A DNA stretch of 64,000 nt from Chrysaora quinquecirrha (lineage: Eukaryota > Cnidaria > Scyphozoa > Semaeostomeae > Pelagiidae). Both the position numbers and the translations under genes were made by a program. The notes under the pieces were generated by a model. That model was given only the letters and a program-made list of their open reading frames with translations. It was not told the origin of the DNA and made no database searches. The DNA is taken from assembly GCA_014526335.1 (NCBI GenBank), contig JACTAT010000009.1, positions 496,001 to 560,000 of the forward strand, given 5' to 3'. Shown here in pieces: positions 44,401-54,889 of this stretch (its first letter is position 1; each line of letters begins with the position of its first letter).

Positions 44401-45740
44401 ATTGATATCTTGCAATTTCGAAAATTTCTATCAAAATGATCTAATATAGTATATCAACAATACAAAGCGAATCTCAAGAAGAGCACTAGACTAGCATAGC
44501 CAAGAGAGGGCTTTTGGGGGGGGGGGGCAAAAAGGCTTGGATAATGGCTTAGGTATGCTTTATGTATATTGCCTGGATCAGATGTAAATTTGTTGTTTGG
44601 TTATCTCATGCTTATTTTTTCTAACTACTCATGTAGTCCTTTTGAATGGTGTTTTCTTTTGTGTTATATACATACTCAACAGAATTTACTAATCAAATTT
44701 CCTCTTTTTGCTAATTATCAATTTGTTTTATCAGTTTTGTTTTTTCCCTATCATATCCCTGTTCTCATGCACAAAGACTGGGATGTACTTCAATTACTTC
44801 CCTGATTAAAAAAATCAATCATTATCACTCTTTTAAACAAAGCTATTCTTTTTTAATCACTTTTGAATTTCTTAAAAGGTTTTCAACAATCAAAACAATA
44901 ACTCCTTACGTAGTTCACACTTCAGACCATGCATTTTACCAATCTTATTTAGCTTTACCAATGGTGTATTACCAATGTGGTGCAAAATATTGGGCAATAT
45001 TTTTTCTTTTTTCCTGTAAGAGAAAAGGAAAATTGAAAGGAATCTCCCGCAAATGAAAGCAGGAATTAAAAAGATTGAAAAGCAATATAACAACTTCTCT
45101 TTCTTCAAAATATTTGCCACGGGGATTATAAACACACAAAAATTCAGGAACAGACTCCATGTCCTATGTTTCGTTTTCTAGAGAGTAGATTAGGGGAAAA
45201 GAGTTTAAATACGAAATTGAATACAGGGTAATTGATTTGAAACGTCTGAAACAGAGTATGTACAAGCAGACAGGATACCGATACCAATAAAATAGGCCAT
45301 GAAAAAAAGGAAAAAAGACGAAATAAAAAGTATGATGAGCGGATATTTTTCCCAATCATATTTGTGGTTTTGCCGAATTGAAATATTCAAACGAGTTATA
45401 GACTACCCTATAGGCCTAGATTGTTGAGTCGACTTAGAATCTGTCGAAGATTTCAAAGATTTTAAAATTTCTTTACAGTGGAAAGTGTGTCTTATTTTAT
45501 TACGTACCTTGGATATGAAATGTGATGATGAGGAGATTGTTTGGGATCAATCCCCAAGTGCCACGTGCATTTTGATGGCAGATCGGGCCTAGTCCAACTT
45601 CGATCGACTTGAGATTCTTTAGACATCTTTCTATCTTCAAAACTGCATGAAAGCGTCGATGGTAAAGTAGGAGATAGCGGAGCACCAGAATTTGAAAGAT
45701 GTCGCTCGCGATTGCTTGAAATTGTAATAGGTTTTGACAT
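29494..45740 (-). CDS. CBS: Cystathionine beta-synthase, complete (17 coding exons)
   Basis: PLP enzyme condensing serine and homocysteine to cystathionine, the entry step of transsulfuration. Exons in transcript order: 45508-45740, 44910-45013, 43887-44021, 43702-43781, 43077-43146, 42912-42976, 41825-41894, 41064-41155, 39432-39509, 39123-39255, 37724-37829, 33902-33979, 32656-32751, 31865-31903, 31069-31177, 30329-30413, 29494-29615. All borders are GT-AG, all phases agree, 564 residues (human 551). The ATG at 45740 is the first in frame after an upstream TGA. N-terminal heme site [13 protein letters not shown] with Cys58 and His71 matches human Cys52/His65; PLP lysine is Lys126 in GGSVKDR; the phosphate loop is [13 protein letters not shown] follows. 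The linker WWW and two CBS motifs (about residues 427-490 and 495-551) make the SAM-responsive regulatory module. The human CPGC redox motif is VPNV here. Introns are rich in MITEs. Confidence 0.97.
29709..30311. mobile_element. Long-terminal-inverted-repeat MITE, about 600 bases
   Basis: Left arm CAATCTTGGTTGACC..TAAAATT, then ACTACAATGT, GGATTTAGCTACAGG, ATACGTAGCATTAA, AACACAGCAGATTTTTATCG is matched by the reversed right arm ending GGTCAACCAAGACTG. Arms of roughly 170 bases with about 90% pairing; the AGCAGATTTTT motif also recurs inside. The duplication could not be fixed. In the last CBS intron. Confidence 0.8.
31430..31580. repeat. Dispersed repeat (AGTATAAA family), copy 3
   Basis: CACTTCTCAGAGTATAAATGACAGAA...AATTGACTAAGGCGGAAT...AAAATGCACCAATCAGAA matches 9940-10085 and 24320-24400 in order. 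In a CBS intron. Confidence 0.55.
32292..32545 (-). repeat. tRNA-derived SINE
   Basis: On the minus strand a tRNA-like head, GTATATTGGTTAGCAC (box A like), is followed 20-odd bases later by GCAGTTCAAATCCAGG (box B like). The 3' body (GACCACCAAGG..., ATCAATGCCAGTGAAGAGGTCGGCCTGGCGTTGATATT) is shared with 56480-56625. In a CBS intron. Confidence 0.65.
33543..33779. mobile_element. Family-A MITE in CBS intron
   Basis: GGTCCTTGCGAAACGATC on the left, GGCCAAACGGTCAAACATTG inside, GATCCTTTGACAAGGGCC|TTA on the right. It ends about 120 bases from the exon 33902-33979. Confidence 0.75.
34220..35260. other. CBS intron sequence with one MITE-like block
   Basis: 34315-34470 (GAGGGGCACTACACTCTTCC... 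TTGTCCCTCGTG) has facing GGGGCA/TGTCCC ends and resembles blocks at 43500-43640, 46105-46210 and 47145-47240. The rest shows only chance reading frames. Confidence 0.4.
35689..36048. mobile_element. Family-B MITE, full length
   Basis: CACTCTTTTTTTTTACAAG on the left, CTTATAAAAAAAAAGAGTG|TA on the right, with the interior in reverse orientation to 11152-11510. 360 bases. In a CBS intron. Confidence 0.8.
37195..37325. repeat. Mariner/Tigger-like terminal fragment
   Basis: GTTCGAGATAGCGGGTGA near 37201 and three more GAGATAGCG(G/A) repeats end in GGATGTCAACTGTA. Read in reverse this is ACAGTTGACATCCGCTATCTCGA, the pattern of pogo/Tigger-type mariner ends, in which clustered subterminal repeats flank CAGTTGA. 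No transposase is visible. Confidence 0.5.
37880..39005. mobile_element. Family-A MITE split by two later insertions
   Basis: TAA|GGCCCTTGCCAAACGATC starts at 37880 and GGTTTGGCCTGGGCC|TAA ends at 39005, so the 3-bp duplication is intact. Compared with the clean copy at 8498-8940 it is broken after ...CCATAAACATT by a LINE tail (about 37981-38274), and between GTGCATT and AGCAATTGCATCG by about 400 bases of unrelated DNA (about 38490-38888). In the CBS intron between exons 39123-39255 and 37724-37829. Confidence 0.85.
37981..38274 (+). mobile_element. 5'-truncated LINE 3' end with (ACAATT)n tail
   Basis: The frame reads ...[39 protein letters not shown] and KTWFLNKE, then CWFCNK and stop at 38158-38160. 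This is the usual C-terminus of CR1/L2-type retrotransposon polyproteins. A short 3' UTR follows, then repeated ACAATT units at about 38243-38274 as tail. The insertion sits inside a family-A MITE, so it is younger than that copy. Confidence 0.7.
39697..40060. mobile_element. MITE with TTA duplication and GGCCCCGT ends
   Basis: TTA|GGCCCCGTTTAAACGG..GTTTTCA on the left and GCGTTTTCAGTAGACGGGGCC|TTA on the right. The interior is made of many ACGTTTTC/GAAAACG words. 364 bases, in a CBS intron. The 3-bp duplication again fits PIF/Harbinger. Confidence 0.8.
40446..40625 (-). repeat. tRNA-derived SINE with tRNA-Leu/Ser-like head
   Basis: Minus strand: GTGGTGGAGTGGTCTAATC (box A; compare tRNA-Leu TGGCCGAGTGGTCTAAGGC), 40 bases of stem-loop-like sequence, then GATCGGGTTCGTGTCCC (box B). 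The body GCGTCACAGCCAGGGTC...GGCGCTAAACAC and TTCACC repeats follow. The truncated sister is at 973-1092. In a CBS intron. Confidence 0.8.
41425..41734. mobile_element. MITE with TTA duplication and GGGTGCGTTCGTTTGGG ends
   Basis: TTA|GGGTGCGTTCGTTTGGGA on the left; CCCCAAAAGAACGAACGCATCC|TTA on the right. 310 bases. In the CBS intron between exons 41825-41894 and 41064-41155. Confidence 0.8.
42253..42841. mobile_element. Inverted-repeat element with clustered GGGCCGGCGT motifs
   Basis: ACCTTATCGGCCCTTTCTACGCCGGCC on the left and GGGCCGGCGTAAAAAGGGCCGATAAGGT on the right are inverted and flanked by TA. Inside each end lie further copies of GGGCCGGCGTTAAA and GGCCCTAAATGGCGTTAA. The middle (about 42495-42660) has a coding-like plus-strand stretch ([13 protein letters not shown], then [20 protein letters not shown]) broken by stops, perhaps a remnant of an autonomous parent. 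About 590 bases, in a CBS intron. Confidence 0.75.
43495..43645. repeat. MITE-like block (GGGAATTTCACTC / GAATTGCCCCTTG ends)
   Basis: GGAATTTCACTCTG...AAGATTTCTAC on the left faces AAGATTTCCAAAGAGTGAATTGCCCC on the right; TTTCC(T/A)TGAGAACAAAAGGACTTCC lies inside. The same words recur at 47145-47240. In a CBS intron. Confidence 0.5.
44100..44430. repeat. Foldback element sharing its core with 4690-4910
   Basis: TTTCATAAGGGCTTTGACCGC is mirrored by GGTCAAAGCCCTTATAAAG about 70 bases later. The outer blocks (CGCTGGGATAGTAAA..CACCTAGAC, TTTATACGATTTTGGCAT) recur at 61440-61640. In the CBS intron between exons 44910-45013 and 43887-44021. Confidence 0.65.
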
Positions 45741-46700
45741 TGTAAAACAGATGACTTGATCTTTTATCTTGCCCACTCACAAACAAGAAGAGCGGGTCGT
45801 CTATACGTAACTTCCTCTTGCAATTTTCTCTGATTTCTGATTGGTTAATTTCAAACACACCTGCTTCTTTCCCCCGTTTGTCCAAGCTCCTCTCGCATCT
45901 CCACGCACGCACTACGAAATGGCAAAAATATCGGCCCCGCACTTTTTTCGTTTTTTTCTGGTTGATAATTTCCGAGAAAATATTGGCTTCCCAGGGCCAC
46001 TGATTTCCTGAACAACGGAAGGGGTTTCAGTCAAAGAATCTTATACGGGCAACGGGCCACCCAAAACTGAAAAAATATCACCTCAAAATTGGCAGCTTTT
46101 GCAATTGAGGGGCATTTCACTCTTTCATTCCTCGAAAAAAAGCGTACGAGATTCCTGGTGAAAAATAGAACTTACAAGATTGAAATTCCTGCAAAAACAA
46201 TAGACATCCCAGCTGAGGGTGAACGAAATTCCAACAAAAATTGCCCCCGGCGGGGATGCAGTACGTTTTTGAGTCGGAAATGTGCCTGTAAATGGGGTGT
46301 CACTTCTAGGGAAATTTCCGAGGGGATATAGGATTGTCTATTAAAGTTCCAGAGTGGGGTTTCAGGGAGGAAAATTTTTCCGGAAAGGGTGTGGGTTTGT
46401 GTTTAATTTCACCCTTTAATGGTTTGGTCCCACAAAATTTCCAGAAGAAATTCCGGAATGGATATTACTTTTGGGGCTCCGAAATTCGGGTATGGGTACT
46501 AAAAATATTGTTTGACAGGCACGCCCCCTCTCCCGTAATTATGCTAGATAGTTCACCAACCGGGAAATTGCCCCTCGTTTTGTGTCGATAGTTTCTCATT
46601 TTCAGACCTCTCTGCATTGATTTAATTATATTCTAGTACCAAAAGTTCCATAGCTCCTTTTAATGTCTTAGTTTTAACTACATCATATTTAGTGCCATGA
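45741..46700. other. 5' flank of CBS
   Basis: This should hold the CBS 5' UTR and promoter, but no TATA or initiator could be chosen with confidence. 46105-46210 contains a GGGGCATTTCACTCTTTC... AAAAAGCGTACGAGATTCC block related to 34315-34470. Confidence 0.4.
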
Positions 46701-46734
46701 GCAGATTATCCGCCACGGCAATCATGCCTTCCTA

Positions 46735-46885
46735 CGGCAATCATGGCGAGAAGAAATAGAAATGCGAGCATATGTATAAAAGGGAGACGGATTTGCCATC
46801 GAAATATCCTAAATAAGAAAAGGGGTATTAACGTGAACAGTAGCCCTTAGCAACTCTTGAGATTCGCTGCCACCGCCTCTGTTAA
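46735..46885. repeat. Right-hand fragment of the hAT-like family
   Basis: GAAATGCGA(G/A)CATA.GTATAAA.GGGAGACG.ATTTGCCATCG, AGTAGCCCTT and GAGATTCGCTGCCA..CGCCTCTG match the right part of 27366-27843 and 49302-49781. The left end is missing and the interior shortened. Confidence 0.75.
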
Positions 46886-47144
46886 CGGATAATATTTTAG
46901 AATCGAATAAGAGACTGGTATCCCACTTGAAGAAGACTTATAATGGTCTTGCTTGGTCTTATTTTGTCATTTTGATGGTCAATGTGCGTCAAATCTCTAC
47001 AAAATTAGTTACCTCTAACAGTCCCATTAAAAAGTAGGTAATATGAGCTGCTGCCGTAACGCTAAAAACTTCCCACTTTTTGAACCAAGGTTGCATAGGA
47101 ATACGGGTTTTGGTATCAATTAAAATGATGCAAATATTGAAGGG

Positions 47145-47240
47145 CAATTCACGCCTTTAAAATCCTATAACCTTTGCTGGAAGTCCTATTGATTTCATGG
47201 AAATCCATTGGAAATCCTTATTGAACGTACAGCCAAATAT
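47145..47240. repeat. Fragment related to the block at 43495-43645
   Basis: GGGCAATTCACGCC... CCTTTGCTGGAAGTCCTATTG... GGAAATCCATTGGAAATCC has the same word order as 43495-43645 on the other strand. Confidence 0.45.
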
Positions 47241-47754
47241 TTAATTCAATTTCAATTATATGGATTCAATGAACCAAATTCTGGTGCTTGCTTGCTAACC
47301 CCATGATCAAATGGAAAGGGCAATTTATTCTTCATAAGGAACGAAAACAAGAAACAACGAATGGATTGTGCAGAAAAATTGTTGGAGTGAGAAACGCGTT
47401 CCGCAGTACTCTTGGTGTAGTTAAAAGTGAGGAAAAATTCTGGTTAAAAATAGTTGTTCACAAGACAGTAATTTGACATTAGTTGTTAGTTATGCCTTCT
47501 AGAACCACCGTAGAGTAAGACTCGCTACACAAATCAAAATAAGGGAAGCGTAAACTAGAGACTCATGTCGTGAGTCTACTGTAGAGCAAGTAATTTATAC
47601 GCCCGCAAGGAATTGAATTTTCCGTAGAGCAAGGAATTTTTTTTTCACATCCGCGAGTCAAAAAAGTAACGCATGCGCGACAAAATTTTCCCACAACTGC
47701 CTGAATTACTTGAAGAAATTCTGTTAGAATAAAGACGGAGTCTTAACATAATTC

Positions 47755-48020
47755 AGTGTGTGAGTCGGAAGCTGGCGGGATATTCAAGTGTAAGCACATG
47801 GTCTGGGGGCCGGATAGTCCCACCCCCTTGGCTGGCCGAAGATTCACGGGAGAATAGCGATTTCCTGTAACGGGAACCACCGTAAGATGCGACGCCTCAG
47901 CCACATTGTCTCGGCAATGTGGATGCAAGTGGGGAGCATTCATCTCCAGCACTGAGCAATGTTTTTGCAATATTTGGCGTAATATGCACAAAGTGGATAC
48001 CAATTTGAACAGCTTTCTGA
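47755..48020 (+). repeat. SINE-like element with (CAA)n tail
   Basis: A GC-richer block (GGTCTGGGGGCCGGATAGTCCC... GGGAACCACCGTAAG... CTCGGCAATGTGGATGCAAG) ends in ACAACAACAACAACT. The contrast with AT-rich surroundings and the simple-repeat tail suggest a SINE or a processed RNA copy, but box A and box B were not clear. A second block with CAACAACAACAG at its right end follows at about 48060-48295. Confidence 0.45.
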
Positions 48021-48699
48021 CAACAACAACAACTAAAGATTAAAGCTGCTATAACTGGCACTCGTGTAATAAGTCCACGATCGGCGGGTCTGGTAGGTCC
48101 ACTTTAGGGTCAAAGGTGAACAACAGGCGCGGATCCAGACCGGTTCAAATGGTACGCAAGAATCGGTCTGTTTGTTGTTGTAGTTGTTTGAAGCTGTTTC
48201 TGAAAGAGCGGGAGGAAGGTAATAAGTCTAGGCGCAGTCGGCGTAGATTCAAGAGACCAAGCTCCGCTCATAAAATCTAGACCAACAACAACAGCAATTC
48301 GTTACACTGATAAGTCTGTCTTGAAATCATTTCACTCAATCTTTTAGTCTTTTCGGGACACCTATCTTAAAATTCTTTTCTAGCTGAACTGAACACTATT
48401 CATGCTCCTCATCTTAACTATACTAAAGACAAAAAAACGTTATTTTGATATAAATTCTGTCAAGATATATCACTTGATGGTCATATTTCAGCTGAACATT
48501 CCATTCAATTCCAGTACTCTATGTTTTACAGACTTTTCATCAGAAAACTAACGTGTGGAAGCTGTCTGGGTTCAATTGTTTTAATTGCATGGTAATTTCA
48601 TGTAATGGTTAGTATATTTTAGCAATATCATGAGTAAAAAAGATTCAGAAGGCTACGAGGAGCATTTTGATCTAACTTTTATTGGAAAACACTCTGTAA

Positions 48700-49010
48700 T
48701 AAGCATATTCCATATACTGTATATCATTCCATTCTTCCATTCCATTTCATCATTCCACAGCCCATATTTTACAGATAGTCAAATATATTTGCTTTCATGG
48801 GGTGGGGCGATCGCAAAGCAATTGGGAAAGGAGTGCCCCTGCACGAATCAGTTAATTTTCTCTTGCATAAAACTTAAGTACCCTATATATCTGGTATTTT
48901 CAAGTTTCATTGTATTTCTTTTTTTCTTCTACATGGATACAATATCTGGACTATCTATAAAACATGGAGTGTGGAATGATGGAATGGAATGGTGGAATGG
49001 AATGCTATAT
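48700..49010. repeat. GGAAT-type foldback
   Basis: ATTCCATTCTTCCATTCCATTTCATCATTCCAC at about 48725-48758 (given as ATTCC-rich words) is the near-exact reverse complement of GTGGAATGATGGAATGG..ATGGAAT at about 48970-49004. The stem is about 34 bases with a loop of about 210. The long frame across it is not protein-like. Confidence 0.7.
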
Positions 49011-49301
49011 AAGAATAGGCTTATTATGGAGTTTCTCCTTTAAAAAGACATCAAAATGCTCAACGTGCTCTTCTGAAGCTGTTTGAGTCACAACATTGCT
49101 CAAGTATACTAGTACCAAAATGTGTCTATAAGGAGTGAGATACTGGTATTTTAGTCACGATACAATAGTTGTCCTGTTAACCTACTCAGTTAGGTCCTGT
49201 CTCAACAGGTATTAAAATTACTGTGTTGATAGCCTTGGATAGCCTTTAAAGGCATGAAATAGGGAGTGATTTGGGTGGCATTGCTTGCTGCTGCTGCCAT
49301 T

Positions 49302-49781
49302 CAGGGTCGGACTGGCAGGGATGCTAGGTTGCGATTGCAAACCGAGCCTTCTTGTTATATACCTTAGGGTCTTTAAACTGTTTCTGTTGTTTCTTGAGCA
49401 AATCTCTTCGATTTCTTGGGATTTCAAAGAGATTTGGATTGGTTTCGCTCAGTCTGAAAACAGTTGGAAATGACATGACAGAAATTGTTTCTCAATGCAG
49501 ATAATTGGAAAGAAGTAAAAACAAAAAGATAATCAGCATATGCGCACAAAAATATGGAAGCAGGAAAATATTGAAATGCGAACATAAGGGAGACGATTTT
49601 GCCATCGAAATATCCCAAATAAGAAAAAAAGTATTAACGTCAACAGTAGCCCTTGCCTTGAATTGATTTTTACACAGGAGCTCGCTAGAAGCAACTAACA
49701 AGACAAATTGCTATACTAGTGAAAACAGGCCCCTTTTACTGGAAATAGCAACCCTTGAGATTCGCTGCCAGTCCACTTCTG
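49302..49781. mobile_element. hAT-like non-autonomous element, second copy
   Basis: CAGGGTCGGACTGGCAGGG to CGCTGCCAGTCCACTTCTG, about 85-90% like 27366-27843 over its whole length and in the same orientation. No clean 8-bp duplication is visible at this site (CTGCCATT against GCTATCTC). Confidence 0.8.
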
Positions 49782-51180
49782 GCTATCTCGACCAAACTGT
49801 CTAACAAAATGTCAGCATTGGCGATAATTTAACAAGACAGTTTCCATTTCGACGCAACGTTCGCTGGTCATGAATTCGTGCGATCCTTGCGTCACCGGCG
49901 ATTCTTGCGATCATATGGAAACCAGGCGAAACCCACTAGTAAGAATTTTAGCAAATTACAATAGATTCTTTTGTTCTTTTGTTTCTTAAAACAATAGAAA
50001 ATTTAAGAAACTTTTACCAGTGAGGCTTAAAAATGCATTCTCGCTTTTTCGGGTAAGGGCTTCAAGCTGGTATTGTAGACCTGTTTTTTGGGTTTTTCGG
50101 GCAGCTCACGTAGTTGCTGATGTTTGGCACAGAGATTTGACCATAATCCCTGCAACACCCTCTTTTCATCTCAACCCTCCCTAGAAAATGCTTTTAAAAG
50201 CCCCCCAGATCCCTTTGTTCACCTGTTCTCTTTAACCGGAAAATGACCGTCGCCCACCTACTGTTTCCCACTGTAGACAGGAAACCACACCGTTGATATT
50301 CATGACAAATAACATCACTTGAAATTGAAAATTTTTTACTTTCGTCTTTTGCGCAGCAGTAAAATATCTGGATAAGTAAAATATCAATATTTCAAAGAAA
50401 GAAATGTCAGCTTATGATTTCACTTCAGATTTTATTCGCCCTCGTGATACAGCCTAACAGGATTAGACCATTTGTGGCCAAAAGTTTTGAGGATAATTTT
50501 TGATTGGCGGCCTAGCCAGACAAGCTTCTTGTCAACCTTCATCGTCTTCACGAACTCAAAACGACGCTCGACAAGAAGAAACACACAACTAAATTTCTGA
50601 TGTCCTCGTATTAGGTAAGAGCCTTTTGTATCTTAGCTTAAGCAACTTCATTCATTTTGAACTTCTAGAGATTCGAAGCCCCGAAATTTAGTGACCTCAA
50701 AAGTCTTTAGATTTAGGCCCTTCGTGCTTCGTGTTGCTTTCAAAAGGCTTCAGCTAAGCCGGCCTCTCTCGGCCTGGCCTGTTGCGGATAGAGATTGCGT
50801 GTTTGAAACTAATCTGCTGTCCTTGACGTCTTATGCGTTGTTAGAAATTAAGCTAACTATTGTTTTGTTTGTAAATAGCTCCTGGGATGTTAGAATTTAG
50901 AATTGCTAGTATTAAGTAGGGTATTTCAGAATTGTCAGTCCTAAAAGGGATTAACGTTTTGTCGCCTACCGGTATACGGGGTTTTGACTGCCTAAAAGTT
51001 TGAATTTTTTTCAAGTTCAGAGCTCAGCCTTAACATGACAATGTCAGTTTCAAATTTCATCTTCATAGTCTACCCATTCTAAAGCATTTCAGCCAATCAT
51101 TATAATACATAAAATATTCAGATTGAATACAGATATGAACATCAACAAGCTAAACAAGTACTCTTTTTCAGGACCAAACA
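49782..51180. other. Intergenic, nothing recognised
   Basis: No exon, RNA gene or clear inverted repeat. The CATATGGAAACCAG word at 49914-49927 also occurs at 14090-14102 and suggests an old repeat. Confidence 0.4.
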
Positions 51181-52740
51181 AATGGGGGAGGGTTGCTTAA
51201 ATTTTCCGAAAATTTTCCCACCCCCAAACTTATTAAGACCCTTATTTTCCAAATTTTCAACCTTGCCAGATCTTTTCTTCTTGAGAAAATACTGCTCTAA
51301 GCCTTATTTTTCGTTTCCATGCAAGATACCACACCATTATACGTACGTAACTCACAAATTAAAACTCCCCCTGTTTATCAAGTCCTTCCCCCATATAATA
51401 CAGTTTTATAAAACCTCACCCCCCATTTATACAGCTCCCATTTATTTATTACAACATTGTAGAGTAATAATAGATAAACTCAGTATTAGAGTTATAGTTA
51501 TAATAAATAATTCCAGATAAATAAGACTTTTCCATAAGTTAAAATGGAAACCACTTCGAGTTTTGAGTGTCATCACATTATTGATATTTTCTTAGGAATT
51601 ATATGTATGTAATACATTTTGATTCAGAGAAGAGGAGAGGGCTGAGCTATGCTTAAAATGAAGCCAAACGTTCTTATATTATATAGCATGCAACAAGACT
51701 GTCTAGATTTGAGGAACAGCGCCAATGAACAAATAAACTTAAGATAGTTTGAACTTGACAAATACACAGCAAAAAGCCACTTATATTTGGTAACAAAGCT
51801 TTGCACTTTTCTCTGACATTCAAGAATCAAGAAAGGGTGTGTTTATATAGTACTTATGAAATCTTATCAATATTTCCCAATTAGTGATCCTTAATTCTTT
51901 GCTTGATTGCCTAGAGCCATTTTTCTAAGTATTTTCAATTTATTCCTAAAATGATAGATATTTCTCTAACATTATAAACTGATAAATGTGAGAAAGTATG
52001 TCTTAGTGAAGCTATAGGTAGCTGAGGGTACCCCTATAGATCTTACATACTTTTTCAGAATTTCAGAAAATTTTCTACCTAAGAACCTTGCATTTTTTCC
52101 TTAAATCTTCCAGATATCTGTCCTCTTTATCTAAAATCATAAAAATTCTTAGGATTCCTGCTTGACATAAAGATCCTATAAATTTTTGTTTGGCTTGGCT
52201 GTAGGATTGAAAAACAAAGATTTCCTTCTTTAATTCCTTGTCATCCTGTTGTTTTTTTTGTGAGTTGTCTCACTCACAGAGCTGTTTGTTTATTCTCTCT
52301 GAGATTTTTTCTTTGTTTGTGAATCATGACATCAGCTTGAAACTATCCTGTGATGATATAAACAATATCCACCCAGTGTGACTTGCTTCATATTTGAAGC
52401 TATAGATATTTGCATTAATATTTCATTTTCTGTTTCATTCTTCTTATGAGTTTTTATTTTCAGTTCCTGTAAATGTTTTGGTGCAGAAACCCCAAAGAGA
52501 AAGACATTCTACCACTGCTTATGCAAATCCCCTACTAATAAGACCTGGCTTCAACTTTCAACCCCCCTGTTTATTCAACCCCATCCCCCACTAGTTAGCC
52601 ATCTTTAGGTAGTGGTTGTTGTTATTAAACAAAAGACTTTAGATGTACTGTATCTTCAACATCATAAAATAAAATGTTGAGAAATAAACAAAGGACCTAC
52701 AAAAAATTTTTGCTACTATTTGTCTGTGCCTGAGTACATT
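51181..52740. other. Intergenic, poly-C/AT mosaic
   Basis: Short CCCCC runs in AT-rich DNA (51219-51240, 51410-51425, 52560-52595). No gene was seen; apparent frames are low in complexity. Confidence 0.4.
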
Positions 52741-52749
52741 GGATTGGTT

Positions 52750-53122
52750 ATGGTACATTGAAAGATGCTAATGGCTTTTAATTTGGTTTTGATAGACTTA
52801 TTGTCTTTATTTGCTCCCTATCACTGGCAGCTGTCCCTTTTAATTGAAAGCTCATAGCATTCTTTGTCTTCTGTCTAGCCCTTTGTTTCTCTTTCATTTG
52901 GCCAGGTTTTATTATAAGAAATTATTAGTATTAAACTTTCTTAGATATTCCATGTTTTTATATACTTTCTTGTTTTGTACATTGAGAGATGAGATGCTAA
53001 TGGCTTTTAATTTGGGTTTTTGATAGACTTATTGTCTTTATTTGCTCCTTATCTACCAGCAGCTGTCCCTTTTAATTGAAAGCTCATGGCATTCTTTGTC
53101 TTCTGTCTGGCCCTTTGTTTCT
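52750..53122. repeat. Direct repeat pair of about 140 bases
   Basis: GTACATTGA(A/G)AGATG..GCTAATGGCTTTTAATTTGG through TTGATAGACTTATTGTCTTTATTTGCTCC and CAGCTGTCCCTTTTAATTGAAAGCTCAT to CCCTTTGTTTCT occurs at about 52752-52892 and again at 52978-53122, over 90% identical, separated by about 85 bases. Confidence 0.85.
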
Positions 53123-54300
53123 GTTTTTTGTGGGGTTGTGGGTCTGTGGAACTTTATAAAGTGGCCATCAGCATCATCCTATCAAAAGCACAAGCACATC
53201 ATTCTACTCCTCCCTCGAAATTTTTCACGGGGACAATGACTGGGGAGATACTCTGTTGGTTTCTAAAACAATGGACAAATAATGGGAGAAATGCTATTCT
53301 TAAAACCAAGAGACTAGTGTGGTTAACTACCCCCAGGCCGCCAGTATCTGTAGTACGTTGAAAAACCTTTGCTCCATCCGAAACATGTTCTTACGACCTA
53401 TAAAAAAACCAGTTTTCAAAACCTAAAGGTTGTTCTGTTACTTGGTGTTCTTTTTGAAGCTTTTGGGCATTAAGATTGGTACTCGCTTGGTGTGTTAATG
53501 TCATTTGATCTGTCGAAAATGCGACGATTAAAACTGCTGTTGGTGTTGGCTGAATTTTTTCTTATATATGCTGTTTCACTGCATCCATTATTGACGTCAC
53601 ATAAACAGTTCGTGGTGTTAGCTCCATATTGGTCTGTATGCAAAATGTCCGTTTATCTGGCCATGTCAATTTGATTCACGAAACGCGAGTTTATGAGTCA
53701 TAAGACTGTTGGGAAGTTTGCCCTATGTTGATGTTTTTCGTTACTCACGCATCTTCATCAACCTTCCTGCCTCTCCGTTTGAACTACCGCTTTTCGCCCG
53801 ATGCAAAATTGCGGTCGAATGTAGAAAATCTGGCAAAGATGATCGCTATTACATTAGTATTTGGCTTTGACCAATCTAAGTACGAGGTTTGGCGTGATCT
53901 TCCTAGGGACGGTTTTTTTTAGCTTAAGGCACGCTACCCACGCAAGTAGCATGCAAGTTTATGACAGCTCTGGGTGCGTTGTTTGAGAATAAGGTTCAAA
54001 TCTGCTCTGCCTTTGAATAGGACTCCATGCTAAAAGGATAAACGACGCTCCAAATATGTCATTTGGTGTTCGAACAATGTCTGGTAAAGGCTTTCAACAC
54101 ACCTCGCACAGTTGTAGAGCTGTGTCGCTCAGTTGAAAGCCGTTTGCTGGAATTTGGGTCTCAGATAGTCTGTATTGTAAGACGCTTGCTCACGTTTTGA
54201 ATGGGTTTGGTATCGTTTCGCTCGTTTCTCTCTGGTATTTTCCGTTCAATATAATATAGAAGTCATAGACGTGCTGTACCGTATCCAAGCAGGGGATGAA
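53123..54300. other. Intergenic, nothing recognised
   Basis: No supported exon, RNA gene or inverted repeat. Confidence 0.4.
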
Positions 54301-54329
54301 TTGTTAGCGAAAAGAGTGATGAAGAAACT

Positions 54330-54880
<551 letters not shown>

Positions 54881-54889
54881 ATAATGAGT

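Noticed and set aside
48630..49043. 137-residue plus-strand frame
   Set aside because: Hydrophobic, low complexity, spans a GGAAT foldback; no splice context or family resemblance.
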